DNA of 64,000 bases from Thalassoroseus pseudoceratinae. GTDB lineage: Bacteria > Planctomycetota > Planctomycetia > Planctomycetales > Planctomycetaceae. The stretch is taken from positions 124,001-188,000 of the forward strand of contig NZ_JAALXT010000003.1 in assembly GCF_011634775.1 (NCBI RefSeq). The letters run 5' to 3'. The notes below the pieces were generated by a model. The model did no database searches and was not told where the DNA came from. It saw nothing but the letters and a program-made list of their open reading frames with translations. The translations under genes were made by a program, and so were the position numbers. Shown here one piece after another: positions 8,904 through 18,425 of this stretch; within the stretch, counting starts at the first letter, position 1; every line of letters starts with the position of its first letter.

Positions 8904-10808
8904 ATGGCTGAAACTGCCGAGAAACAACAGTACACATTTCAAGCGGAAATCAGTCGTCTACTGAGTTTGTTGTCGGAATCCCTGTACCAGAATCGCGAAA
9001 TTACGCTCCGCGAGTTGATCTCGAATGCGTCCGATGCCCTCGACAAAATGCGGCACGTCCGTCTCACCGACGATTCGCAACGGGACGACGATGAGCTTGC
9101 GGTCCGTCTTGAACCGGACGAGGAAAATCGAGTCCTCACCATCCGCGACAACGGTATCGGGATGACCAAAGACGAGCTGATCGAGAACCTTGGGACGATC
9201 GCTCACAGCGGAACGCTCGAATTCTTTCAACAGCTCGCCGCCTCTGGACAACAAGCCGATGCTTCTCTGATTGGGCAGTTCGGCGTTGGATTTTATTCCG
9301 CGTTCATGTTGTCCGATCGGGTGGAAGTGCTCACGCGGAGCTACAAAGACGAACAAGGGTACCGCTGGGAATCCGACGGCTCGGGCAGTTTCACCATCGA
9401 GCCAGTCGACGGGCTCGATCGCGGTACCCAAATTCGGCTGCATTTGAAAGAAGGCGACGACTACAACGACTTCACCAAGGACGCGCGGCTGCAATATATC
9501 GTCCGAAAATATTCCACCTTCGTGCCACACCCGATCAAACTCGGCGACGAAACGCTCAACGACCAACGCCCGATTTGGGTCGAGCCGAAATCGAACCTAT
9601 CCGACGACGATTACACGAAGTTCTATCAACACCTCTCGCATCACACCGAAGAAACTCCGCTGTGGCATTTGCACTTGTCGGCGGACTCTCCGATTCAATT
9701 CAACGCGATTCTGTACTGCCCGCGGAACAGTTTCGAGAAACTCGGCTTCGGTCGCAACGAGCACGGTTTGAACCTGTGTGCGAAGCGGATTCTCGTGCAG
9801 GATAACAACCGTGATCTGCTGCCGGAATATCTGCGATTCCTCTACGGGTTGGTTGATTCCACCGATTTGCCGTTGAACGTCTCGCGGGAATCACTGCAAG
9901 ACAACACGATCTTTCGCCGTATCAAAAAGGTTCTGGTAAAGAAGGTACTCGATCACCTCGCGAGTTTGGCCAAGGACAACGCGGACGACTACCGCACGTT
10001 CTACAATGAGTTTGGCCCGATTCTCCGCGAAGGTGTAGGAATTGATTTCGATAACCGTGAAAAAATCGGCGGGCTGCTCCGGTTCCGTTCTTCGCATACG
10101 GGGATGGATGAAACGACCAGTCTGGATGACTACCTCGAACGGGCCAACGACGACCAAAAGAAAATCTATTTCCTCGGTGGTCCCGATCTGGCCAGCTTGC
10201 AGAAGAATCCCAATTTGGAAGTCTTCCAGAAGAAGAACATCGAGGTGCTCTACCTGACCGACCCGATGGACGAGTTGGCGTTGTCGCACCTGACAACGTA
10301 CAAAGACCATACGCTCACTAGCATTGATGCCGCGGATGTCGACTTGCCAGAGGACGAGAAAGCGGAAGACTCAGAATCGAAGGACGAAAAGTCTGACGAG
10401 GAAGTGCCATCCGGTTTCGAGAAGGTTCTCACGCTGTTCCGCGACGCACTTGGCGACCAAGTTCAGGAAGTGAAACGCTCGAAACGGCTCACGAATTCGC
10501 CAGTGTGTCTCGTCAACCCAACCGGTTCGATGAGCACGCAAATGCAGAAGGTCATGCAGATGGCCAATCGCGATTTCACGATGGGCAAACGCATTTTCGA
10601 AGTGAACCCGCACAGCCCGCTAATTGAACGCCTCAGTAATTTGTCATCGAACGCCGACCACGACAATTTCATCCGCGACTGTGCCAAGCAACTCTATGCC
10701 AACGCAATGTTGATCGAGGGTCTCGCCCCCGACACCGAAACCCTCGTCAACCGCACTGAACAGTTCATGGAAGAACTCGCCCAGAAACGGTCGCCCATCG
10801 TAACCTAG
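8904..10808 (+). CDS. htpG: Chaperone protein HtpG (bacterial Hsp90)
   Basis: 634 residues, the usual HtpG length. Start ATG 8904 has an AAGGAG ribosome-binding site about 8 bases upstream; the longer frame from 8769 overlaps the preceding gene and is rejected. The N-terminal GHKL ATPase shows LRELISNASDALDK, the metal/ATP segment DNGIGM and GTIAHSGT. The middle domain contains NVSRESLQ with the catalytic-loop arginine. A charged acidic stretch (about residues 487-510) separates middle and C-terminal dimerisation domains. It is an ATP-dependent cytosolic chaperone. It sits between unrelated genes and no heat-shock operator such as CIRCE is visible upstream. Confidence 0.97.
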   Translation: MAETAEKQQYTFQAEISRLLSLLSESLYQNREITLRELISNASDALDKMRHVRLTDDSQRDDDELAVRLEPDEENRVLTIRDNGIGMTKDELIENLGTIAHSGTLEFFQQLAASGQQADASLIGQFGVGFYSAFMLSDRVEVLTRSYKDEQGYRWESDGSGSFTIEPVDGLDRGTQIRLHLKEGDDYNDFTKDARLQYIVRKYSTFVPHPIKLGDETLNDQRPIWVEPKSNLSDDDYTKFYQHLSHHTEETPLWHLHLSADSPIQFNAILYCPRNSFEKLGFGRNEHGLNLCAKRILVQDNNRDLLPEYLRFLYGLVDSTDLPLNVSRESLQDNTIFRRIKKVLVKKVLDHLASLAKDNADDYRTFYNEFGPILREGVGIDFDNREKIGGLLRFRSSHTGMDETTSLDDYLERANDDQKKIYFLGGPDLASLQKNPNLEVFQKKNIEVLYLTDPMDELALSHLTTYKDHTLTSIDAADVDLPEDEKAEDSESKDEKSDEEVPSGFEKVLTLFRDALGDQVQEVKRSKRLTNSPVCLVNPTGSMSTQMQKVMQMANRDFTMGKRIFEVNPHSPLIERLSNLSSNADHDNFIRDCAKQLYANAMLIEGLAPDTETLVNRTEQFMEELAQKRSPIVT

Positions 10809-10946
10809 TTTCCATAAGTCGTGTTGTTCAAGTAGGCAGGGTTGATGCCACGCAACCCAGCTCTTGATTCGGTTTCATTGACCGATTCAATGCGGGAACT
10901 TTTCCCAGCCTACGCAGATTGATGTTCAAGGACATGGAGCGAGCCA

Positions 10947-12389
10947 ATGCTTAACCGTCGAGACTTCCTGGCGAATGCGGGTACGAGTTTCGGTGGGCTG
11001 GCGTTGGCGATGATGTTGCAAGAACAGGCTCGGTGTGGCGGTGGGGAATTGGAGGTTCTCCACCATCCGCCGAAAGCCAAACGGGTCGTGCAACTATTCA
11101 TGGCAGGGGCGGCGAGCCATATTGATTTATGGGATCACAAACCTGCCCTCGAAAAGCATCACGGCGAACCATCCGATTTTGGCGAACACGTCGAAGCGTT
11201 CCAGAACGGACTTGGTCCGTGGATGAAGTCGCCGTTTCCGTTTGCCAGCTACGGCGAGTCGGGAAAGATGCTCAGCGAACCGGTGGCACCGCTCGGGTCG
11301 TGTGTGGATGACATCGCGTTCGTCCACAATATGGTCGGCAAGACCGGCGTGCATTCGCAGGCGACGTATTTGCAAGCAACCGGGTTTCAACGGCCTGGTT
11401 TTCCTGGCATGGGGTCGTGGGTCAGTTACGCGCTTGGCACGCTGAACGAGAATCTGCCCACGTTCGTCGTGCTGCCCGATCATCGGGGTTTTGCCAGTAA
11501 CGGGCCAAAGAATTGGGGATCGGCATTCCTCCCCGCGAGTGCCCAAGGAACGGCCATCTTCCCGCAACGCAAGAACCCAATCGAAGACCTGCACCCGGAT
11601 GCGGAATTCGTCACCGAACGCGGCGACCAAGCCGGGCTGGAAATGCTGAACCGCATGAACCGTCGTTTTCAGACGGAGCGAGCCCACGATTCGCGTCTTG
11701 ATGCACGCATCCGCTCCTACGAACTCGCCGCCGCGATGCAACTGTCGGCCCCGGAAGCTCTCGACATTTCTGGGGAACCGAAACACATTCTCAAGATGTA
11801 TGGACTCGATCAAATCGGTCGCGAGTATCCCCAAAAAATCAATCCCGCCGAGGAAGTTGAATACTTTGGCCGCAAGTGCCTGATCGCCCGACGATTACTC
11901 GAACGCGGAGTGCGGTTCATTCAGATTTGGTCCGGCAACGACAACGGTTTTCCCCGGCGGAATTGGGATTCTCACGAGGACATCGCTCGGGATCATGGAC
12001 CGCTCGCCCGCGGCATGTCGGTCGGGACAGCGGCACTGATCCAAGACCTGAAACAACGTGGTTTGCTCGACGATACGATCATTCTGTGGACGACCGAATT
12101 CGGTCGCATGCCCAGCACTCAAGGCAGCGTCGGTCGCGATCACAATCCGTACGTGTTCACGAATTGGCTCTGCGGCGGCGGAATCCGCGGCGGTATTTCC
12201 TATGGTCCCTCCGACGAGTGGGGCTACAAACCGCTTGACCGGGCCAACCCGACGCAAGTGTATGACATCCACGCCACCATTCTGCACCTCCTCGGCATCG
12301 ATCACACGAAACTAACCGTCCGCCATGACGGCATCGACCGCCGACTGACCGACGTCCATGGCCATGTGCTGCACGATCTGATTGTTTGA
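10947..12389 (+). CDS. DUF1501 family secreted protein (alkaline-phosphatase/sulfatase-like fold)
   Basis: 480 residues starting MLNRRDFLANAGTSFGGLALAMML, a twin-arginine-type signal. The body matches the planctomycete DUF1501 family: KRVVQLFMAGAASHIDLWDHKP near the start, FVHNMVGKTGVHSQATYLQATGF, and the late metal-site-like segment ILWTTEFGRMPSTQGSVGRDHNPY with conserved E-F-G-R and G-R-D-H. Family members commonly sit next to DUF1549/DUF1553 cytochrome proteins and have no established reaction; here no such partner is adjacent, so this copy is solitary between htpG and an ABC exporter. Confidence 0.88.
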   Translation: MLNRRDFLANAGTSFGGLALAMMLQEQARCGGGELEVLHHPPKAKRVVQLFMAGAASHIDLWDHKPALEKHHGEPSDFGEHVEAFQNGLGPWMKSPFPFASYGESGKMLSEPVAPLGSCVDDIAFVHNMVGKTGVHSQATYLQATGFQRPGFPGMGSWVSYALGTLNENLPTFVVLPDHRGFASNGPKNWGSAFLPASAQGTAIFPQRKNPIEDLHPDAEFVTERGDQAGLEMLNRMNRRFQTERAHDSRLDARIRSYELAAAMQLSAPEALDISGEPKHILKMYGLDQIGREYPQKINPAEEVEYFGRKCLIARRLLERGVRFIQIWSGNDNGFPRRNWDSHEDIARDHGPLARGMSVGTAALIQDLKQRGLLDDTIILWTTEFGRMPSTQGSVGRDHNPYVFTNWLCGGGIRGGISYGPSDEWGYKPLDRANPTQVYDIHATILHLLGIDHTKLTVRHDGIDRRLTDVHGHVLHDLIV

Positions 12390-12490
12390 GAAACGAGTCC
12401 GGTGTTGACGCGGACCGGTCCGGGACCAATGATTTCAAGATCACACGCCTTCACTGCCTGATTCCATCCTCGTGACGGGTCCCCCCAATC

Positions 12491-14458
12491 GTGCGACAAC
12501 GACTGACCAGCCGACAACGCTTTGCGCGTTACAAGACCGACTTGAAAAACCGTTTGGCGAGCCGAAATGGATCGGCGAAGACGGGATCGCACGAATCCGA
12601 CCCGACAAAATCGAGCGATATCAGCCGCAAGGGGCGGACGCGGTCGTCGTGGGAGTTGATGCAGCGGTTCTGGGGTTTGCTCTCCGGGTTTCATAAGCCG
12701 ATCGTGTTTGCCCTGGCGACGCTCACCATCGGCACACTGCTGGCGTTGGTTCCACCGGCGGCGACGAAGTTTCTGATCGACAACGTCCTCGGCGACAAAC
12801 CGATGCCGGCGTGGTTGACATCGCGAATCTCGTTACCGAGTGATCCGTGGTCGTTGCTGCTGCTAGTCACGGGGGGCGTGTTTGCGCTTTCGACGTTTCG
12901 GATTATCGTGCAGCTTTGGGGCCGATGGCACGCGACGCGGGCGAACAAACGGTTTCAACTGCAACTCCGCCGGCAAGTCTTCCAGCATGCGGTGCGGTTG
13001 CCGTTGCATCGGGTGTATTCCCTCAAGAGCGGTGGGGCGGCGAGCATCCTGCGGGAAGACGTGTCCAGCGTCGGCGATTTGATTTTCGGGATGATCTACA
13101 ACCCCTGGCGGGCAATCATCCAACTTCTGGGGAGTCTCTGCGTCCTGGCATGGGTTGATTGGCGATTGCTGCTCGGCACACTGATTTTGATCCCGTTGAT
13201 CGTGATGACCCATCGCACGTGGATTAACCGCATCCGCCCGCAATTCCGCGACATTCGGGCTCGCCGCACGGAAGTCGATAGCCAAGCGACCGAAATTTTC
13301 GGGGGCATGCGGATTGTCCGTGCCTTCAGTGGTCAGCGTGCGGAAGCAAGCCGATTCATGCGGGTCAATCACCTGATGGGTCGGCAGGAACTTCACACCT
13401 GGTGGTGGGCCCGCATTCTGGAAGTCGTGTGGGAAACCATTGTTCCGCTCGGAAGCGCGGCGCTCTTAATGTACGGCGGTTGGTCGGTGATGCAGGGAAC
13501 GCTCACATTGGGCGATTTGATGATGTTCCTGGTCTATCTTCTGATGCTCCTCGAACCGCTGGCCGTGATTGCATCGAGTGCGACGCAATTTCAGAACGGG
13601 CTTTCGGCTCTCGATCGAATTCTCGATTTGCTCGACGAACCTCGGGAAATGCAACCGACGGTTGAAGCGGTTTTTGTGGAGAAATCTGAAGTCGCTGGTG
13701 AAATTAGTTTTCACGATGTCAGTTTTCGATATCCAAGCAGCAATGAAGAAGCGTTGCATGATGTGTCGCTCGAAGTTGCACCGGGGGAGGTCATCGCGTT
13801 GGTTGGGCCGAGCGGTGCAGGTAAAACGACGCTGTGTAATCTGGTCGCGCGGTTTTACGATCCAAGTGAAGGGCATATTTCTTTGGACGGCCGCGATTTG
13901 CGGGAGATTGACGTCGAAAACTATCGCGGATTGCTGGGCATCGTCGAGCAAGATGTATTCTTGTTTGATGGTACGATTGCCGAGAACATTAGTTATGGCG
14001 ATCGTCATGCGAGTGAAGCGGAAGTTCGCCGGGCCGCCGAAGCCGCGAATGCTGCGGAATTTATTGATCGGATGCCAAACGGCTTGGGCACATTGATCGG
14101 CGAACGCGGCGTGAAACTCAGCGGTGGACAACGGCAACGGATCGCGATTGCCCGTGCAATCCTCGCGGATCCTCGAATTTTGATCCTCGATGAAGCGACA
14201 AGTAACCTCGATACCGAGAGCGAACGCTTGATTCAGGCGAGCTTGAATGATCTGATGAGTGGACGCACGTGTTTTGTAATCGCGCACCGATTGAGCACCA
14301 TCACACATGCGGATCGGATTGTCGTCATCGAATCTGGTCGGATTTCGGAAATTGGCACACACGCCGATCTAATGAGTCGACCGGGACGATATCGGGAAAT
14401 GGTCCGGATGCAACTCGGCCAGCAAGCGGCGATGGCCGACGAATTGCAATCGTCCTGA
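12491..14458 (+). CDS. ABC exporter, MsbA-like (fused permease and ATPase)
   Basis: 655 residues if started at GTG 12491, or 599 if started at ATG 12659; I list the longer form because the segment RQRFARYKTDLKNR looks like a genuine amphipathic lead before the membrane domain, but the low-complexity residues 30-56 make this uncertain. The permease half shows six hydrophobic segments (about 65-350). The ATPase half has Walker A G-P-S-G-A-G-K-T-T with Lys445, signature LSGGQRQR, Walker B ILILDEATSNLD and a switch histidine in IAHRLST. This is a half-transporter that works as a homodimer, of the class that exports lipid A core, lipids or drugs; the substrate is not determined by context. Confidence 0.9.
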   Translation: MRQRLTSRQRFARYKTDLKNRLASRNGSAKTGSHESDPTKSSDISRKGRTRSSWELMQRFWGLLSGFHKPIVFALATLTIGTLLALVPPAATKFLIDNVLGDKPMPAWLTSRISLPSDPWSLLLLVTGGVFALSTFRIIVQLWGRWHATRANKRFQLQLRRQVFQHAVRLPLHRVYSLKSGGAASILREDVSSVGDLIFGMIYNPWRAIIQLLGSLCVLAWVDWRLLLGTLILIPLIVMTHRTWINRIRPQFRDIRARRTEVDSQATEIFGGMRIVRAFSGQRAEASRFMRVNHLMGRQELHTWWWARILEVVWETIVPLGSAALLMYGGWSVMQGTLTLGDLMMFLVYLLMLLEPLAVIASSATQFQNGLSALDRILDLLDEPREMQPTVEAVFVEKSEVAGEISFHDVSFRYPSSNEEALHDVSLEVAPGEVIALVGPSGAGKTTLCNLVARFYDPSEGHISLDGRDLREIDVENYRGLLGIVEQDVFLFDGTIAENISYGDRHASEAEVRRAAEAANAAEFIDRMPNGLGTLIGERGVKLSGGQRQRIAIARAILADPRILILDEATSNLDTESERLIQASLNDLMSGRTCFVIAHRLSTITHADRIVVIESGRISEIGTHADLMSRPGRYREMVRMQLGQQAAMADELQSS

Positions 14459-14502
14459 TTGCAGTGACCCAATAAATAACGACTAAACTTCGGAGAGTCA
14501 AA

Positions 14503-15966
14503 ATGAGCGACCCACGCCAGCCCAACGAACGACGGCAATTCATCAAGACCCTGTCAGCTGGGGTCTTGCTCGGCGGTGCGAGTCGCTTGACGGCAGGCGA
14601 AGAAACTGGTGATCCCGCTGCGGCGTCGCCCAAGCCGAATCTCGTCGAAGGACAGGTTCCGCGAACGGCGGGTTTAGTGAATGCACCGCGAGGTGTGGTT
14701 ATGGAATCGCAACGTGAGGTTCCGATCGCCGGACATACGCAGGTGATGGTCTGTGGTGGTGGACCAGCGGGAATTGCAGCGGCGTTGGCAGCCGCTCGCG
14801 CCGGAGCCGATGTGCGTCTGATCGAAGTGGCCGGATGTCTTGGCGGCGTTTGGACGGCGGGGTTGCTTACGAAGATTCTGGACACCAGCAACAAGAGCGG
14901 CATCATGCGGGAGCTGCTGCGGTTGTTTGCCGAACGTGGTAGTTCCGTCGCTCGAGACACCCAAGGCACCGTGTACGATCCCGAAGTGGCGAAACTCGTC
15001 CTCGAAGAACTGCTGGTCGAAGCCGGTGTGAAGATTCTGTACCACACACGAGTTGTCGGCGCGATCGTAAATGATCGCAACAAGCTGGCAGCGGTGTTGA
15101 CGGAATCCAAATCTGGCCGACAAGCGTGGTTGGCGGATCGGTTCATTGATTGCACCGGCGACGGCGATCTTGCGGCACAGGCGGGGTGCCAATTTGACGT
15201 CGGTGTTGGAGCGGACTGCACTTGCCAACCGATGTCCATGCTGGCTTTGCTCACCGGAGTCGATCCCGACGAAATTCAGGAGTACATCCGCGAATCCGGG
15301 TCAGCCGCCAAGCGTCGGTTGCTGAAGTTCATGGAGGATTCCGGAATTCATCCGTCGTATCGGGCACCGACGTTGCGACATCTTCACAGCGGCATTTACT
15401 CGATTATGACCAACCACGAGTACGGTGTCTCGGCGTTCGACAACGAAGCCGTTTCGGTCGCCACGATTCGCGCCCGTCGCGAAATTCACGAAATCGTTTC
15501 GGGAATGCGGAAACTCGGTGGAGCCTGGAAAGATCTGGCCGTCGTCGCAACCGCGGAGCAAATCGGTATCCGTGAAGGACGGCGGATTCGTGGTCGCTAC
15601 CATATCACCAGTGAGGATCTCGCCAAGGGAATGCGGCACAAGGAAGCAGTTTGCCGAGCGACTTTCCCGATCGATGTCCACGCCCTATCGACGTCTGGAA
15701 ATAAAGAAATCGATCAAGATTTCAAAAAGGGTGGTCTGAAACCGTATGATATTCCTTATCCTGCACTGGTGGCGGCGGACGTTGACGGATTGTTGATGGC
15801 AGGTCGCTGCATCAGTGGGGACTTCGTGGCTCATTCCAGTTATCGGGTGACGGGCAATTCCGTCGCCATGGGCGAAGCGTCTGGTCTCGCGGCGGCACGG
15901 TCCATCGAAATCGGTGTCTTGCCACACGATTTGCATTGGAGCCAAGTCGAGTCCAAGGACTCGTAG
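14503..15966 (+). CDS. Tat-exported FAD-dependent oxidoreductase
   Basis: 487 residues; ATG 14503 has a GGAGAG site 6-11 bases upstream. The N-terminus carries RRQFIKTLSAGVLLGGASRL, a twin-arginine-type signal. The FAD-binding beta-alpha-beta is VMVCGGGPAGIAAALAAARAGADVRLIE, followed by GCLGGVWTAGLL, typical of the FAD_oxidored family. A second cofactor contact, DRFIDCTGDGDLAAQAG, and the C-terminal G-R-C-I-S-G-D block are present. No golvesin-like domain is attached, unlike the two other copies in this window. It is 45 bp upstream of the DUF1592-DUF1552 pair, so the three may share a transcript. Confidence 0.87.
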   Translation: MSDPRQPNERRQFIKTLSAGVLLGGASRLTAGEETGDPAAASPKPNLVEGQVPRTAGLVNAPRGVVMESQREVPIAGHTQVMVCGGGPAGIAAALAAARAGADVRLIEVAGCLGGVWTAGLLTKILDTSNKSGIMRELLRLFAERGSSVARDTQGTVYDPEVAKLVLEELLVEAGVKILYHTRVVGAIVNDRNKLAAVLTESKSGRQAWLADRFIDCTGDGDLAAQAGCQFDVGVGADCTCQPMSMLALLTGVDPDEIQEYIRESGSAAKRRLLKFMEDSGIHPSYRAPTLRHLHSGIYSIMTNHEYGVSAFDNEAVSVATIRARREIHEIVSGMRKLGGAWKDLAVVATAEQIGIREGRRIRGRYHITSEDLAKGMRHKEAVCRATFPIDVHALSTSGNKEIDQDFKKGGLKPYDIPYPALVAADVDGLLMAGRCISGDFVAHSSYRVTGNSVAMGEASGLAAARSIEIGVLPHDLHWSQVESKDS

Positions 15967-16011
15967 ACGCAACTTATTCCCGAGTCGATGGTTGCCAGCG
16001 GAAAGCCGTAT

Positions 16012-18390
16012 ATGACATATTCTCTTCGAATCACAACCGTGATCTTGGTCGGTTTCTGGGGGCGGTTCGCGTCTGCAGATGTGGCGGACTCGTTCTTCGA
16101 CTCCCATTGCGTCGCTTGCCACGGTCCCGAGTTGCAAGAAGCCGATTTGCGTTTGGACAACCTGGCTCACCCGACCACGAAAACCGCGGCTACCTGGGCA
16201 TTGATCGCCGACCGCATCGAAACCGGCGACATGCCTCCCAAAGACGAAACACGACCGAACCCCAAAGTTGCGAAAGATTTTGTTAGTTGGATTGGTACGC
16301 AACTCAGTCGGGTCACGCAACCGGCATCCGCGTTGCGTCGAATGAACCGCTTCGAGTACGAGAATACGGTGCACGATTTGCTTGGCATCGACACCCCGTT
16401 GGCGTCGCTGCTCCCGGAAGACGGGCAAGTGCAGGGTTTCGATAACGTCGCAACTGGGTTGGGCATTTCGTCGATTCTGTTGGAACGCTACCTCGAAGCT
16501 GCCGACACCGCGTTCGAGGGGACGATTCGCCGAATCAAACCGCTACCGCCGCAAACTCGGCGAGCGGTGCTGATGGAGCAGAAAGAGAATATTAGTTCCG
16601 TCAAGGCGAAGAAAGGTGGAGTCATCGAGGCGGAAGGGGCATTCGTGGACTTCACACCGGGTTGGCCACCAGCTCGTGTCGACGCGTCGCATCCGATTGA
16701 AGACGGAACATACCGCTGTCGCGTCGCTGTTTGGCCGCACGAACCTGGAGAGAATCGCACGCTCAGCGTGGCCGTGTTTACCGGGCCTCTGTTCGGTGAT
16801 GGTACGCGTCAATTTCAAGGCATGTTCGACGTCAACGGTACCGCAGACAAGCCGAGAATCATTGAGTTCACCACGCATCTCGAAGCCGGTCACACACTGC
16901 ACATTCTGCCTTGGGTCTATCCAGAACACGTCACCTGGCGGGACAAGCACGAATCTCGTCCCGGTGTTGCAATTGCTTGGGCCGAGACATACGGACCGCT
17001 CGATCAATCGTTTCCGTCCAAATCGCAGTCGATGCTTTTCGGTTCCAGCGATTCGCTAACGATGGCGGAAGGTTGGCCGGTCTGGATGCGACATCGCAAG
17101 AACGTGAAGTCGCATTTCGTGGATTCGACGGAGCCTCGAAAGGATCTCGAACGCATCATTCGTGACTTTGCGCCGCGTGCGTTTCGTCGTCCGGTCGATG
17201 AAGAACTCCTCAAACAGTTCGTCGACCTGACTCTGGCTCGTCTTGATGAGGGGCGAACTTTTGAGCAAGCCGCACGGGCCGGTGTGTCGGCCATTCTGTG
17301 TTCCCCTCACTTCCTGCTTCTGAATCGGGAAGACAAAGTCGACGACTATACAATCGCCTCACGGCTGTCGTACTTTCTATGGTCGTCGATGCCAGATGAC
17401 GAACTCATGCAGCTGGCAAGTGAAGGGAGACTGAGCGACCGCAAAACGCTCCATGCCCAAGTTGAGCGGATGATCGATGACCCGAAGATCGAACGGTTCG
17501 TCAACAATTTCACCGAGCAATGGCTCGACCTACGTGAGATCGAGTTCACCACGCCCGACAAAATTCTATACCCCGAATACGATGAGTTATTGTTGCGGTC
17601 GATGTTGGCGGAGACGAAGGGGTTCTTCCGTCACATCTTGAAGAATGACCTTAGCGTCATGAATTTTGTCGACTCGGATTTCGCCATTCTCAACCAGCGG
17701 ATGGCGACTCACTACGGTATTCCCGATGTGCGGGGGCACGAGGAATTTCGGGTGGTATCCTTGCCGGACGATTCAGTTCGTGGCGGAATCTTGACCCACG
17801 CAAGCGTGTTGAAAGTGACGGCAAACGGGACAACCACATCGCCGATTCTGCGGGGATCATGGGTGCTCGATCGGTTGCTGGGCCAACCGGCTCCACCACC
17901 TCCGCCCGGTGTGCCTGCCGTCGAACCGGATATCCGCGGCGCGGTGTCGATTCGAGATCAACTTCAAAAACATCGCGAGAATGAATCTTGTAATCGCTGC
18001 CACGTCCGGATTGATCCGCCCGGTTTTGCGTTGGAAGAGTTCGACGTGATCGGTGGCCATCGAGAGGCCTATCGGTCGCTGGAGGGCAAAGGCAGACGGG
18101 TCGGAAAGACTCGGTATTACGCCGGTTCGGCGGTTGAGTCCGACGGTGCCCTGCACGATGGTCGCACATTCCAAAATTTCGCCGAGTTCCGTGCCCATTT
18201 GAAGGACGATCCGGAAACGATCGCCCGTGCGATCGCGAAGAAACTGTTGGTTTACGGGGGTGGTCGCCCCGTCACGCGAGCCAACCAAGCCTCCGTCGAT
18301 TCGGTGGCGGACGCTGCACGGAAGGATGATTTCGGACTTCGTTCCATGATTCATGCAGTTGTGGACAGTGAATTGTTTCACCAACCGTAA
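16012..18390 (+). CDS. Planctomycete cytochrome c / DUF1587-DUF1595-DUF1592-DUF1588-DUF1585 protein
   Basis: 792 residues from ATG 16012, preferred over 15988 because it starts the signal peptide cleanly and has GGAAAG upstream. After the signal comes a single c-type haem site C33-V-A-C36-H37 (PSCyt1). Then follow RRMNRFEYENTVHDLLG (DUF1587-type), a beta-rich insert at about 190-350, APRAFRRPVDEELLKQF (DUF1595-type), SRLSYFLWSSMPDDELM (DUF1592), RGGILTHASVLKVTANGTTTSPILRG (DUF1588, about 590-640) with a second cysteine pair CNRCH, and the DUF1585 tail ending near the stop. The CNRCH motif is a plausible second haem site. Function is unknown; the partner DUF1552 protein starts 35 bp downstream. 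Confidence 0.92.
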   Translation: MTYSLRITTVILVGFWGRFASADVADSFFDSHCVACHGPELQEADLRLDNLAHPTTKTAATWALIADRIETGDMPPKDETRPNPKVAKDFVSWIGTQLSRVTQPASALRRMNRFEYENTVHDLLGIDTPLASLLPEDGQVQGFDNVATGLGISSILLERYLEAADTAFEGTIRRIKPLPPQTRRAVLMEQKENISSVKAKKGGVIEAEGAFVDFTPGWPPARVDASHPIEDGTYRCRVAVWPHEPGENRTLSVAVFTGPLFGDGTRQFQGMFDVNGTADKPRIIEFTTHLEAGHTLHILPWVYPEHVTWRDKHESRPGVAIAWAETYGPLDQSFPSKSQSMLFGSSDSLTMAEGWPVWMRHRKNVKSHFVDSTEPRKDLERIIRDFAPRAFRRPVDEELLKQFVDLTLARLDEGRTFEQAARAGVSAILCSPHFLLLNREDKVDDYTIASRLSYFLWSSMPDDELMQLASEGRLSDRKTLHAQVERMIDDPKIERFVNNFTEQWLDLREIEFTTPDKILYPEYDELLLRSMLAETKGFFRHILKNDLSVMNFVDSDFAILNQRMATHYGIPDVRGHEEFRVVSLPDDSVRGGILTHASVLKVTANGTTTSPILRGSWVLDRLLGQPAPPPPPGVPAVEPDIRGAVSIRDQLQKHRENESCNRCHVRIDPPGFALEEFDVIGGHREAYRSLEGKGRRVGKTRYYAGSAVESDGALHDGRTFQNFAEFRAHLKDDPETIARAIAKKLLVYGGGRPVTRANQASVDSVADAARKDDFGLRSMIHAVVDSELFHQP

Positions 18391-18425
18391 CGCCGCAAAC
18401 ATTCCATTCGAATAAAGTGCCTCTC

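Noticed and set aside
13466-14362. 298-codon minus-strand frame opposite the ABC exporter ATPase
   Set aside because: The plus strand carries intact Walker and signature motifs here.
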